Shown here: positions 47,193 to 59,208 of the stretch, in pieces
How positions within the stretch are numbered: position 1 is the stretch's first letter
How the letters are laid out: every line of letters starts with the position of its first letter
From: Triticum aestivum
Lineage: Eukaryota; Streptophyta; Magnoliopsida; Poales; Poaceae
NCBI RefSeq assembly: GCF_018294505.1
Contig: NC_057801.1
Span: 199,706,538-199,770,537 of the forward strand
Length of the DNA: 64,000 bases
Reading direction: 5' to 3'
Program-made: the position numbers and the translations under genes
Notes under the pieces: generated by a model
Told to the model about the DNA's origin: nothing
Database searches by the model: none
The model's input: the letters and a program-made list of their open reading frames with translations, nothing else

Positions 47193-47651
47193 GAACCTCT
47201 TCTGAAATAGTGGATTCATCATTAAATAAAGTCATGACCTCTCCAAATCCACTTTCATAATTATCACAATAAGATTCAACACCCTCCAAAATAGTGGGAT
47301 CGTTACTTCCTAAAGTTGACACTCTTCCAAACCCACTTTCATCAATATAATCATCATAAATAGGAGGCATGCTTTCATCATAATAAATTTTCTCATCAAA
47401 ACATGGGGGACTAAAAATATCATATTCATCAAACATAGCATCCCCAAGCTTGTAGCTTTGCATATAATTAGCATCATGGATATTCAAAGAATTTATACTA
47501 ACAACATTGCAATCATGCTCATCATTCAAATATTTAGTGCCGAAAATTTATTCAATTCTTCCTCTAACAATTGAGCACAATTTTCCTTTCCATCAATTTC
47601 ACAAAAGACATTAAAAAGATGAAGCATATGAGGCAACTTTAATTCCATTTT
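47193..47651 (-). pseudogene. Element A internal ORF, proximal part
   Basis: Starts at ATG 47651 (MELKLPHMLHLFN). A one-base shift near 47530 moves it into the frame of the 47529 ORF, rich in Asp, Tyr and Glu (DEYDIFSPPCFDEKIYYDES; DDYIDESGFG repeated). It runs to the junction with element E. No catalytic motif is visible. It lies in the place of gag; the function is unknown to me. Confidence 0.6.
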
Positions 47652-47773
47652 TTTGTAATTTTATTTTATAAGCTAAACTAGTGATAAAACGAGAAACTAA
47701 AAGATTCGATTGCAAGATCTAAAGATATACCTTAAAGCACTAACATCCCCGGCAACGGTGCCAGAAAAGAGCT

Positions 47774-49444
47774 TGATGCCTACTACACAACCTTCTTCTT
47801 GTAGACTCGTGTTGGGCCTGCAAGCACAGAGTTTTGTAGGACCGTAGCAAATTTCCATCAAGTGGATGACCTAAGATTTATCAATCCTGGGAGGCGTAGG
47901 CTAAAGATGGTCTCTCTCAAGCAACCCTGCAACCAAATAACAAAGAGTCTCTTGTGTCCCCAACACACCCAATACAATGGTAAATTGTATAGGTGCAGTA
48001 GTTCGGCAAAGAGATCGTGATACAAGTGCAATATGGATGGTAGATATAGGTTTTGTAATCTCAAAATATAAAAATGCAAGGTACCAACTAACAAAAGTGA
48101 GCAAAAACGGTATTGCAATGCTTGGAAACAAGGCCTAGGGTTCATACTCTCACTAGTGCAAGTTCTCTCGACAATGATAACATAAATAGATCATATGACA
48201 ATCCCTCAACGTGTGACCAACGTCACTCCAAAGTTCCTATCGCAGAGAACATAGGATGAAATTGCTTGTAGGGTACGAAACCACCTCAAAGTCATTCTTT
48301 CCAATCAATCCATTGGGCTATTCCTATAAGTGTCACAAACAGCCATAGAGTTCGTAGTAAAATAACACCATATGACACACATCAATCAACCCTAATGTCA
48401 CCTAGATACTCCAATGTAACCACAAGTATCTGTGGGTCAATTATACGATATGCATCAAACAACTTCAGATTCATAATATTCAATCCAACACAAAGAACCT
48501 CAAAGCGTGCCCCAAGATTCCTATCGGAGAAACAAGGACGAAAACATGCATCAACCCCTATGCATAGATTACCCCAATCTCACCTCAGGAATTCGCGAGT
48601 TGAGTGCCAAAACATACATCAAGTGAATGAATAGAACACCCCATTATCACCACGGGTAACCCACGCAAGACATACATCAAGTGTTCTCAAATCCATAATA
48701 GTATTCAATCCGATAATAGTGAAACCTCAAAGGTAAAACTCAATTCATCACAAGAAGGTAGAGAGGGGAAACACCATATGATCCAACTATAGTAACAAGG
48801 CTCGTGGTACATCAAGATCGTGCCAAATCAAGAACACGAGAGAGAGATCAAACACATAGCTACTGGTACATACCCTCAGCCCCAAGGGTGAACTACTCCC
48901 TCCTCGTCATGGAGAGAACCGCGATGATGAAGATGGCCTCCGGTGATGGTTTCCCCCTCTGGCAGGGTGCCAGAACGGGCTCCTGATTGGTTTTTCGAGG
49001 CTACAGAGGCTGACGGCAGCGGAACTCCCGATCTAGGTTTCTTTCTGGGGGTTTCTGGATTTATAGGAGTTTTTGCCGTCGGTTTCATGTCAGGGGGGTC
49101 CACGAGTCAGCGACAAGGCAGGGGGCACGCCCTAGGGGGGTGGGCGCGTCCTCCACCCTTGTCGTTTACTCGGGACTCTTCTGGCCCAACTCTTGTGCTT
49201 TGGGGGCTTCTTCTGGTCCATAAAAATCACCATAAATTTTCAGCTCATTTGGACTCCATTTGATATTCCTTTTCTGCAAAACTCAAAAACAAGGAAAAAA
49301 ATAGAAACTGGTACTGGGCTCTAGGTTAATAGGTTAGTCCCAAAAATCATATAAAATAGCATATAAATGCATATAAAACATCCAAGATAGATACTATAAT
49401 AGCATGGATCTATAAAAAATTACAGATATGTTGGAGACGTATCA
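47774..49444 (-). repeat. 5' LTR of element A
   Basis: 1671 bp; plus-strand ends TGATGCCTACTACACAACC and GGAGACGTATCA. It is the same family as 51404-53032, and shares the 8-bp terminus TGATACGT(CTCC) with element E. Confidence 0.9.
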
Positions 49445-49661
49445 ACCACTTCCTCTGAAGAACTACTCATCTATCTTGGCCAGAGAAGACTCATAGATCA
49501 GAAAGCATACATAGCTATTTAATTATGCATCAAAAAACTTCAAGAGATACAATAGAAATCAATGAATAGTCTAATCTTAAATCCATAATTCACAGGATCC
49601 CAACAAACACACCATAAGAATTACATCAGATTGATCTCAAAATAGAACATGATATTGAAGA

Positions 49662-49697
<36 letters not shown>

Positions 49698-50459
49698 AGC
49701 TACTAATATGGACGCGAAGGTTGTAGGATCGAAAGTATGTCTAGAGGGGGGGTGATTACACTACTTGACCAAATAAAAACCTAGCCTTTTCCCAATTTTA
49801 ATTCTTGGCAGATTTTAGAAACTTAGCACAAGTCAAGCAATCACAATACAATTCAAGCAAGCATGCAAAGAGTATATGAGCAACAGAAAGTAAAGCATGC
49901 AACTTGCAAGAAAGTAAATGGAAGGAGTTTGGAGGGAGCAAACACAATGTTAACACGGAGATTTTTGGCGGGGTTCCGATAGGTGGTGCTATCGTACATC
50001 CACGTTGGTGGAGACTTCAACCCACGAAGGGTAACAACTGCGCGAGTCCACGGGGGGCTCCCCCCACAAAGGGTCCACGAATAAGCAACCTTGTCTATCC
50101 CACCATGGCCATCGCCCATGAAGGACATGCCTCACTTGGGTAGATCTTCATGAAGTAGGGGATCTCCTTGCCCTTACAAGCTCCTTGGTTCAACTCCACA
50201 ATCTTCACGGAGGCTCCCAAGTGACACCTAACCAATCTAGGAGACACCACTCTCCAAAAGGTAATAGATGGTGTGTTGATGATGAACTCCTTGCTCTTGT
50301 GCTTCAAATGATAGTCTCCCCAATACTCAACTATCTCACATAGATTTTGCTATGGTGGAAAGATGATTTGAGTGGAAAGCAACTTGGGGAAGGCTAGAGA
50401 TCAAGATTCTTGTGGTTGGAATGGAATGTCTTGGTCTCAACACATGAGTAGGTGGTTCT
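49445..50459. other. Unassigned repeat sequence with a (GA)15 microsatellite
   Basis: No supported gene. (GA)n lies at 49665-49694. A change of character near 49730 (GTTGTAGGATCGAAAGTATG) suggests two joined repeat fragments; the second (49730-50459) looks like part of an LTR or other TE that I cannot name. Confidence 0.5.
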
Positions 50460-51403
50460 TGTCGGCATTCTGGATACAGGGGTACCCAGACTTGCCTGCC
50501 TGCGGCCCACTGCATGGCTCCATCGACGGCCTGGTACGGCACAGCTGCAGCATCAACAACTCAAGACCCTCGCGAGGGGCCAAGCCTCGTGAGGCGGGCG
50601 ACGCCAAGACCTCCAAGGGGATTGGCCTCCTCAGGCTGGCTCCCGAGGAGCGGAGACTTCTATGCAAGGTGCACCTCGCGAGGCTCAGCTGATGTGAGCC
50701 ATGACGACCAAGGCCAGGCGGGCGCCAGCGGGCGTAGAGTACCGGTTTCCTTTTTGGTGCAAAGGAGGCAAGCAGCAGGCGTGGAGTCCTGAGGAATCGG
50801 CCAAAGGTTTCCATTCTGGTGCAACAAGACCAAGACCGCCAGGACGGCAGGATGGAGGTCATCGCTGAGCCCACCACAGCGTCACGACCAGAGGCTTTTG
50901 CAGGTGAAGTCCACTTTAGTCAGGATAGGGTGTACTTCTTGTCCCCCTTCAAATACGACCGTTGTGGGATCCCTTCCCACCAATATTTGGGAAGAGGACC
51001 AAGGCCACTATAAATAGGACTTAACCACAACCATAGAGGGGGATCAGATCCATTCTAGTCTGACCACTTCACCAGCTCTCTCGGGCTCAAGAAGACCTCA
51101 CCTCCTGAGGCTATTCATCCACTGTACTGGTTCATCCTCAGCCCCTCGAGGCAATCCACCAAAAGGCTGGAGTAGGGTATTACACCGCAAGGTGGCCCGA
51201 ACCAGGATAAACTAATGTGTCTCTCTGTCCCTTTGAGCTCGACGCACTAGGCTTTGAGAATCGTGAGTAGGCAGGCTGGGTAGGTTGGGATCTCCGCACG
51301 CACCCTAGATTTCAAACCTATCAAGGGTTTGCGGAACCCGAAATCCAACATTTGGCACACCAGGTAGGGGTGCGTCGGAGATCCGCTGCTCTGTCCGCCA
51401 CAT
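50460..51403 (+). mobile_element. Element G: LTR (50460-51350) with primer site, cut by element B
   Basis: Starts TGTCGGCATTCTGG and ends CCGAAATCCAACA. It is immediately followed by TTTGGCACACCAGGTAGGG (51351-51369), a primer-site form common in grass LTR elements. Only 53 bp of interior remain before element B. The matching 3' part is not in the window. Confidence 0.72.
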
Positions 51404-53269
51404 TGATGTCTACTACACAACCTTCTTCTTGTAGACGTTGTTGGGCCTACAAGTGCACAGGTTTGTAGGACAGTAGCAAATTTCCCTCAAGTGGGTGACC
51501 TAAGGTTTATCAATCTGTAGGAGGCGTAGGATGAAGATGGTCTCTCTCAAACAACCCTGCAACCAAATAACAAAGAGTCTCTTGTGTCCCCAACACACCC
51601 AATACAATGGTAAATTGTATAGGTGCACTAGTTCGGCGAAGAGATGGTGATACAAGTGCAAAATAGATAGTAGATATAGGTTTTTGTAATCTGAAATAAT
51701 AAAAACAGCAAGGTAACTAATGGTAAAAGTGAGCGTAAACGGTATTGCAATGATAGGAAACAAGGCCTAGGGTTCATACTTTCACTAGTGCAAGTTCTCT
51801 CAACAATAATAACATAGATAGATCATATAACAAGCCCTCAACATGCAACAAAGAGTCACTCCAAAGCCACTAATAGCGGAGAACAAACGTAGAGATTATG
51901 GTAGGGTACGAAACCACCTCAAAGTTATTCTTTCGGATTGATCTATTCAAGAGTTCATACTAGAATAACACCTTAAGACACAAATCAACCAAAACCCTAA
52001 TGTCACCTAGATACTCCATTGTCACCTCAAGTATCTGTGGGCATGATTATACGATATGCATCACACAATCTCAGATTCATCCAACCAACACAAAGTACTT
52101 CGAAGAGTGCCCCAAAGTTTCTACCAAAGAATCAAGAAAACATGTGCCAACCCCTATGCATAGGTTCATGGGCGGAACCCGCAAGTTGGTCACCAAAACA
52201 TACATCAAGTGGCACGTGATATCCCATTGTCACCACAGATAAACACGGCAAGACATACATCAAGTGTTCTCAGATAAAGACTCGGTCCAACAAGATAACT
52301 TCAAAGGGGAAACTCAATTCATCGCAAGAGAGTAGAGGGGGAGAAACATCATAAGATTCAACTATAATAGCAAAGCTCGGGATACATCAAGATCGTGCCA
52401 TAGAGGGAACACGAGAGAGAACACGAGAGGGAGAGATCAAACACATAGCTACTGGTACATACCCTCAGCCCCGAGGGTGAACTACTCCCTCCTCGTCATG
52501 GAGAGCGCCGGGATGATGAAGATGGCCACCGATGATGGGATCCCCCTCCGGCAGGGTGCCGGAACAAGCGCCGGAGAGATTTTTGGTGGCTATAGAGGCT
52601 TGCAGCGGCGCAACTGCCGATCTATCTTGATATTCGATGTTTTTAGGGTACGTAGGCTTACATAGGCGAAAGAAGTCAGTCAGGAGGTGCTCGAGGGGCC
52701 CATGAGATAGGGGGGTGCGCCCAGTAGGGGGGTGCGCCCCCTATCTCCTGGCCTCCTCGAGGATCTTCTGTCATGAACTCCAAGTCTCCAGGATCATAAT
52801 CTTCCCAAAAATAACGTTGCCGAAGGTTTCATTCCGTTTGGACTCCGTTTGATATTCCTTTTCTTCGAAATACTGAAACAGGCAATAAAACAGCAATATG
52901 GGTTGGGCCTCCGGTTAATAGGTTAGTCCCAAAAGTAATATAAAAGTGTATAATAAAGCCCGTAATCATGCAAAACAGATAATAAAATAGCATGAATGCT
53001 TCATAAATTATAGATGCGTTGGAGACGTATCAGCATCCCCAAGCTTAATTCCTACTCGTCCTCGAGTAGGTAAATGATAAAAGAAAGAATTTATGAAGTG
53101 TGAATGCTAGAGGTGCACAAGTTTGATCAATGATAATTTCAATCACCTTTTCTAGCATGATTATATCTCATAACAGTAGTTCATCTCATAAAACTTTTCA
53201 TGATCAAGTAACAAGCTATTCACATGTTAAAGTATAGACCATAAACTTTATCATTTTCTACTGTAACAA
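51404..53269 (-). mobile_element. Element B: 3' LTR and end of interior of a minus-strand gypsy element (same family as A)
   Basis: LTR 51404-53032 (1629 bp) has ends TGATGTCTACTACAC and GGAGACGTATCA on the plus strand. On the minus strand it is preceded by the PPT AAGCTTGGGGATGC (53033-53046) and a perfect hairpin (53051-53070). The interior continues to 53269, where element H interrupts it. No coding sequence of B is in view. Confidence 0.88.
53051..53070 (-). promoter_or_regulatory. Hairpin upstream of the PPT of element B
   Basis: Arms CCTACTCG and CGAGTAGG with loop AGGA on the minus strand, 18 nt before the LTR. Confidence 0.7.
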
Positions 53270-55186
53270 TGAAGGAAATATGCCCTAGAGACAATAATAA
53301 AGTTATTATTTATTTCCTTATATCATGATAAATGTTTATTATTCATGCTAGAATTGTATTAACCGGAAACGTAATACATGTGTGAATACATAGACAAACA
53401 TAGTGTCACTAGTATGCCTCTACTTGACTAGCTCGTGAATCAAAGATGGTTAAGTTTCATAGCCATGGACAAAAGAGTTGTCATTTGATTAACGGGATCA
53501 CATCATTAGGAGAATGATGTGATTGACTTGACCCATTCCGTTAGCCTTAGCACTTGATCGTTTAGTATGTTGCTATTGCTTTCTTCATGACTTATACAAG
53601 TTCCTATAACTATGAGATTATGCAACTCCCGTTTACCGGAGGAACACTTTGTGTGCTACCAAATTTCACAACGTAACTGGGTGATTATAAAGGAGCTCTA
53701 CAGGTGTCTCCAAAGGTACATGTTGAGTTGGCATATTTCGAGATTAGGTTTTGTCACTCCGATTGTCGGAGAGGTATCTCTGAGCCCTCTTGGTAATGCA
53801 CATCACTATAAGCCTTGCAAGCAATGTAGCTAATGAGTTAGTTATGGAATGATGCATTACGTAAGGAGTAAAGAGACTTGCCGGTAACGAGATTGAACTA
53901 GGTATTGGATACCGACGATCAAATCTCGAGCAAGTAACATACCGATGACAAAGGGAACAACGTATGTTGTTATGCGGTTTGACCGATAAAAGATCTTCGT
54001 AGAATATGTAGGAGCCAATATGAGCATCCATGTTCCGCTATTGGTTATTGACCGGAAACTGTTCTAGGTCATGTCTACAGTGTTCTCGAACCCGTAGGGT
54101 CCGCACGCTTAAGGTTTCAATGACAGTTATATTATGAGTTTATGAGTTTTGATGTACCGAAGGAGTTCGGAGTCCCGGATGAGATCGGGGACATGACGAG
54201 GAGTCTTGAAATGGTTGAGACGTAAAGATCGAGATATTGGATGACTATATTCAGAGTTCGGAAAGGTTCTGAGTGATTCGGGTATTTTTCGGAGTACCGG
54301 AGAGTTACGGGAATTCGCCGCGGAGTATATGGGCCTTATTGGGCCATACGGGAATAGAGGAGAGAGGCCAAAAGGAAGGAGGCGTGCGCCCCCCCCCTCT
54401 GGTCCGAATTGGACAAGGGGCGTAGCCCCCTTTTCCTTCTTCCTCTCCCCCTCTTTCCCCTTCTCCTACTCCAACAAGGAAGGAGGGAGTCCTACTCCCG
54501 GTGGGAGTAGGACTCCCCTTGGCGCGCCCCCTCCTAGGCCGACCGCCCCCTCCCCCCTTGCTCCTTTATATACGGGGGCAGGGGGCACCTCATAACACAT
54601 AAGTTGATCTTCGTGATCGTTCCTTAGCCGTGTGCGGTGCCCCCCTCCACCATATTCCACCTCAGTCATATTATTGCGGTGCTTAGGCGAAGCCCTGCGT
54701 CGATAGAACATCATCATCGTCACCACGCTGTCATGCTGACGGAACTCTTCCCCGACACCATGCTGGATCGGAGTCCGGGGATCGTCATCGAGCTGAACAT
54801 GTGCTGAACTCAGAGGTGCCGTACATTCGGTACTTGGATCGGTCGGATCATGAAGACGTACGACTACATCAACCGCGTTGTTATAACGCTTACGCTTTCG
54901 GTCTACGAGGGTACGTGGACAATACTCTCCCCTCTCGTTGCTATGCATCACCATGATCTTGCGTGTGCGTAGGAAACTTTTTGAAATTACTACGTTCCCC
55001 AATAGTGGCATCCGAGCCTAGGTTTTATGTGTTGATGTTATATGCACGAGTAGAACACAAGTGAGTTGTGGGCGATACAAGTCATACCGCTTACCAGCGG
55101 GTCATACTTTGGTTCTACCGACATTACGTGTACGCTTATGCGAGACTGGTTCTACCGACGTGCTTTGCACACAGGTGGCTGGCAAT
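53270..55186 (+). mobile_element. Element H: Angela/WIS-type copia 5' LTR and leader, cut by element F
   Basis: LTR 53270-55004 (1735 bp) starts TGAAGGAAATATGCCC. It ends TTCCCCAATA (CA mutated to TA) and is followed by a degenerate Met-type primer site TGGCATCCGAGCC (55007-55019). TATA CTTTATATACGG lies near 54563-54575. The leader to 55186 resembles that at 1653-2087 (minus strand). No gag or pol is reached before element F. Confidence 0.88.
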
Positions 55187-58100
55187 TGTGACGCCCGGGT
55201 AATTAAGCTACAGTGATCCTCTGCTAATGGTGCCACGTCACCTCGTTTATAGTTGCTAATCTCGAGTTAGTTCGAAACCGATTCAAATTCAAATTCAAAA
55301 ATAGGCAAACAATAAAAGTTTTCAAATATTAAAACTAAAATGTTCGGAGTGAACCAAATATTGCATAGATAATTATGGTGGAGAAACCACACTTTTATAA
55401 AATGTTTAAATACTGTTAAATGAATAAAAGAGTAGAAAAACAATTATTTTAATGCTTTAAAAATAATAAACATTTTCAAAACTAAATTGTTATAAGTATT
55501 AAACTATTGTGGCAGTGGCATAATTTGTAAAATCCTATTTAGGTGCCACTTTGGTAATTTACTAAAACTAAAATAATAGGAAACTAAAAGAAAGCAAAGT
55601 ATAAAAAAAACAGAAAACAAATCTAACTAAAAATAAAAAAAAGAGGCACCCCCCCCACTGGGCCATCTGTGGCCCAGCTGGCCAGCCCAACTGGGCAAAG
55701 GCCCAGCCGGCCGACCCAGCCCCCTCCATATCCCCACCAGGGAGGAAACCCTAACCCACGACCCACCTCACTTCCCCCCCCCCCGACGCCACCTCTCCCC
55801 CCTCCCGATCCAGATTGGATCGGGATCGAACCACCCCGCTCCCCTGACGACGCCCGCTTCTCCGGACCTCCACCCCGTCGAACGCCGCCCCCTGCCTCCT
55901 CCCAGGCGCCCCCCCACTCGACTGGACGAGGAGGGGCTAGATCCCGCGCCCCCCAACGCGCCTCGGCGCCGCCCATCACCGCCGGACTGCCTCGTCCCCG
56001 CCTCTCCCTCGCGCAACTCCCTCCCCGAGTTGGGCATCGTCGCCGTCGCCCCGCTACTCCGGCCCTTCCCCGAGCGCGCCTTTGCACATCTACAGGGCTA
56101 TGTGAGCCCCCTTCTCTTCCCCTCTCTTCCCTGGCGGATCCGCCGTCGCGTCCGCACGCGCACACTCGCCGCCCGTGCTGCTTCCGCTCCCTGCGCACCA
56201 CGCCGGACCGCGCCCGCGGCTGACGCCGTCGGTGCTCTCTGCTGCGCCCGTGCGTCACCTGCGCGCCGGACCTCCCCTGACCCGCACTCCCCCCCCTCGC
56301 AGCTCCGTGCCTCGCCACGGCTCCCGCGCACCCCCGCGTCCGACGACCCAACCACGGCGCCCCTCGCCTTGCGCCCCACCTCGTCGCCTCGTCGCTCCAC
56401 CAGCGGTGCTGCAACTCCGGCGTCGTCCTTGCGCTGCCCCGCGCCCGCCGTTCCCCCATGCGCCCTCTCCAGCCACGGCCAGCGGGCCGCCCTGCTCCCC
56501 TCGCCCCGTGCTGTCGCTGCCTTGGCCGCCGGCGCCCAGGCGCGCCGATGGCCACCCCTGAGCCAGCGTCCGGGCTTGCCGTGCCCGTGGCCGGCGCCTC
56601 CCCCTGTCGATCTGGGTGCTCGCCCAGTCGGGCGCCGACGCCCAGCGCCCGCACCCGCGGCAACCGCATGCCCGTTAGACCCCAGGGCCCTATGACAAAG
56701 GGGGCCCGCCCCCAAAACGTTAAAAAAAGTATATAAAAATAAATAAAACAATAATTAAAATAAAAATAAATTTAATTAATTAATTAATAAATTAAATTAA
56801 TTAAGTTAATTAACCTTAATTAATTAATCTAATTAACATGTTAGCTGAATTAAATAGTAATTAGTTTAACTAAATCCTAATTAACCTAACAGAGTATGAC
56901 AGGTGGGTCCCATTGTACCCACGCGTCAGTTTGACCCAGTCAACCCCTGTTGACTGCTGATGTCAGCATGACGTCATGCTGACGACATAAATCCATTTTC
57001 CGAATTAATTAAATAATTAAATAAATTCCAGAAATTAATAAAATCTTTAGAAAATCATATCTTTTAATCCGTAACTCGGATTAAAATATTTTCAACATGA
57101 AAGTTGCTCAGAACGACGAGACGATTCCGGATACGCAACTCGTTCGTCCGCCACACCCCCCTAACCTATCGAACCCGCAACTTCCCCCCCCCCCTCCGGC
57201 TCCTCTGCCCGAAAACACGGAACCCCGGGAATACTTCCCGGATGCTTCCCCCCTTCACCGGTATCACCTCCTACCGCGTAGAACACGTCTAGCTCTGCCT
57301 GTTATCCTGTTATGCACTTGCTTGCTATGTATTTACTGTTTCTCCCCCCTCTTCTCTTCGGTAGACCCCGTGACGAGGCTGACGCCCCAGTTCGACTACG
57401 GAGTTGACGACCCCTCTCTCTTGCCAGAGCAACCAGGCAAGCCCCCCCTTGATCACCAGATATCGCCTATTCTCCTCTATACTGCTTGCATTAGAGTAGT
57501 GTAGCATGTTACTGCTTTCGTTAATCCTATTCTGATGCATAGCCTGACATTGTCGCTACATCTGTTGATACCTTACCTGCAATCCTAAATGCTTAGTATA
57601 GGATGCTAGTTTATCATCATTGGCCCTACATTCTTGTCAGTCTGCCTTGCTATACTATCGGGCCGTGATCACTTGGGAGGTGATCACGGGTATATACTAT
57701 ACATACATACATACTATACAGATGGTGACTAAAGTCGGGTCAGCTCATTGAGTACCCGCAAGTGATTCTGACGAGGGGGCTGAAAGGACAGGTGGCTCCA
57801 TCCCGGTAGAGGTGGGCCTGGGTTCCCGACGGCCCTCGACTGTTACTTTGTGGCGGAGCGACAGGGCAGGTTGAGACCACCTAGGAGACAGGTGGGCCTG
57901 GCCCTGTTCGGCATTCGCGGATACTTAACACGCTTAACGAGATCTTGGTATTTGATCTGAGTCGGCTACGAGCCTATACGCACTAACCATCTACGTGGGA
58001 GTAGTTATGGGTATCCCGACGTCGTGGTATCAGCCGAAGCACTTCAGACGTCAGCGACGGAGCGGCGCGCGCCGGATTGGACTGGAACGCCTACTAGGGC

Positions 58101-59193
58101 TAGGTCTGCTTCGGCCGCCCACGCAACGTGCAGGTGTGCTATGGGCGATGGGCCCAGACCCCTGTGCGCTTAGGTTTAGACCGGCGTGCTGGCCTCTCTG
58201 TTTTGCCTAGGTGGGGCTGCGACGTGTTGATCTTCCGAGGCCGGGCATGACCCAGGAAAGTGTGTCCGGCCAAATGGGATCAAGCGTGTTGGGTTATGTG
58301 GTGCACCCCTGCAGGGAAGTTAATCTATTCGAATAGCCGTGATCTTCGGTAACAGGACGACTTGGAGTTGTACCTTGACCTTATGACAACTAGAACCGGA
58401 TACTTAATAAAACACACCCTTCCAAGTTCCACAGACAACCCGGTGATCGCTTTTCCTCAGGGCGACGAGGAGAGGATCGCCGGGTAGGTTATGCTATGCG
58501 ATGCTACTGGAGATGCTACTTGGAGATGCTACTTGGAGATGCTACTTGGAGGACTTCAATCTACTCTCTTCTACATGCTGCAAGACGGAGGCTGCCAGAA
58601 GCGTAGTCTTCGACAGGATTAGCTATCCCCCTCTTATTCTGGCATTCTGCAGTTCAGTCCACTGATATGGCCTCCTTACACATATACCCATGCATATGTA
58701 GTGTAGTTCCTTGCTTGCGAGTACTTTGGATGAGTACTCACGGTTGCTTTCTCCCCCTTTTCCCCTTTCCTTTCTTTCTGGTTGTCGCAACCAGATGCTG
58801 GAGTCCAGGAGCCAGACGCCACCGTCGACGACGACCCCTACTACACTGGAGGTGCCTACTACTACGTGCTGCCCGCTGACGACGACCAGGAGTAGTTAGG
58901 AGGATCCCAGGCAGGAGGCCTGCGCCTCTTTCGATCTGTATCCCAGTTTGTGCTAGCCTTCTTAAGGCAACTTGTTTAACTTATGTCTGTACTCAGATAT
59001 TGTTGCTTCCGCTGACTCGTCTATGATCGAGCACTTGTATTCGAGCCCTCGAGGCCCCTGGCTTGTATTATGATGCTTGTATGACTTATTTTATGTTTTA
59101 GAGTTGTGTTGTGATATCTTCCCGTGAGTCCCTGATCTTGATCGTACACATTTGCGTGCATGATTAGTGTACGATTGAATCGGGGGCGTCACA
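55187..59193 (+). repeat. 5' LTR of element F (4007 bp)
   Basis: Contains a GC-rich block (55645-56710) whose long ORFs in several frames are composition artefacts, an AT-rich block (56730-56880), a four-unit 13-bp tandem repeat (58500-58550), and a 135-codon ORF (57097-57504) without recognisable domains. Confidence 0.9.
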
Positions 59194-59196
59194 AGT

Positions 59197-59208
59197 TGGT
59201 ATCAGAGC
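59197..59208 (+). promoter_or_regulatory. Primer-binding site of element F
   Basis: TGGTATCAGAGC, an exact match to the plant initiator-Met tRNA 3' end complement, three bases inside the LTR. Confidence 0.93.

Larger units (their letters stand above)
3216..49444 (-). mobile_element. Element A: minus-strand gypsy element, interrupted by element E and truncated at its 3' side
   Basis: The 5' LTR is 47774-49444. A primer site lies just inside it (the minus strand of about 47740-47773 contains GGCACCGTTGCCGG), followed leftwards by an acidic ORF at 47193-47651. The ORF is cut by element E and continues at 3216-3483. Everything further downstream was lost where element A abuts the copia LTR fragment near 3215. 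The flanks of E read GAACC (47193-47197) and AAACC (3479-3483), and the ORF frame is restored when E and one 5-bp copy are ignored, which proves the order of insertion. LTR type matches element B (51404-53032); I associate both with Fatima-type gypsy elements from memory. Confidence 0.82.

Noticed and set aside
55623..56669. 348-codon minus-strand ORF, and the overlapping plus-strand ORFs at 55669-56695
   Set aside because: They lie in a GC-rich LTR segment open in most frames, with Arg/Ala/Gly/Pro-only composition and no domain.
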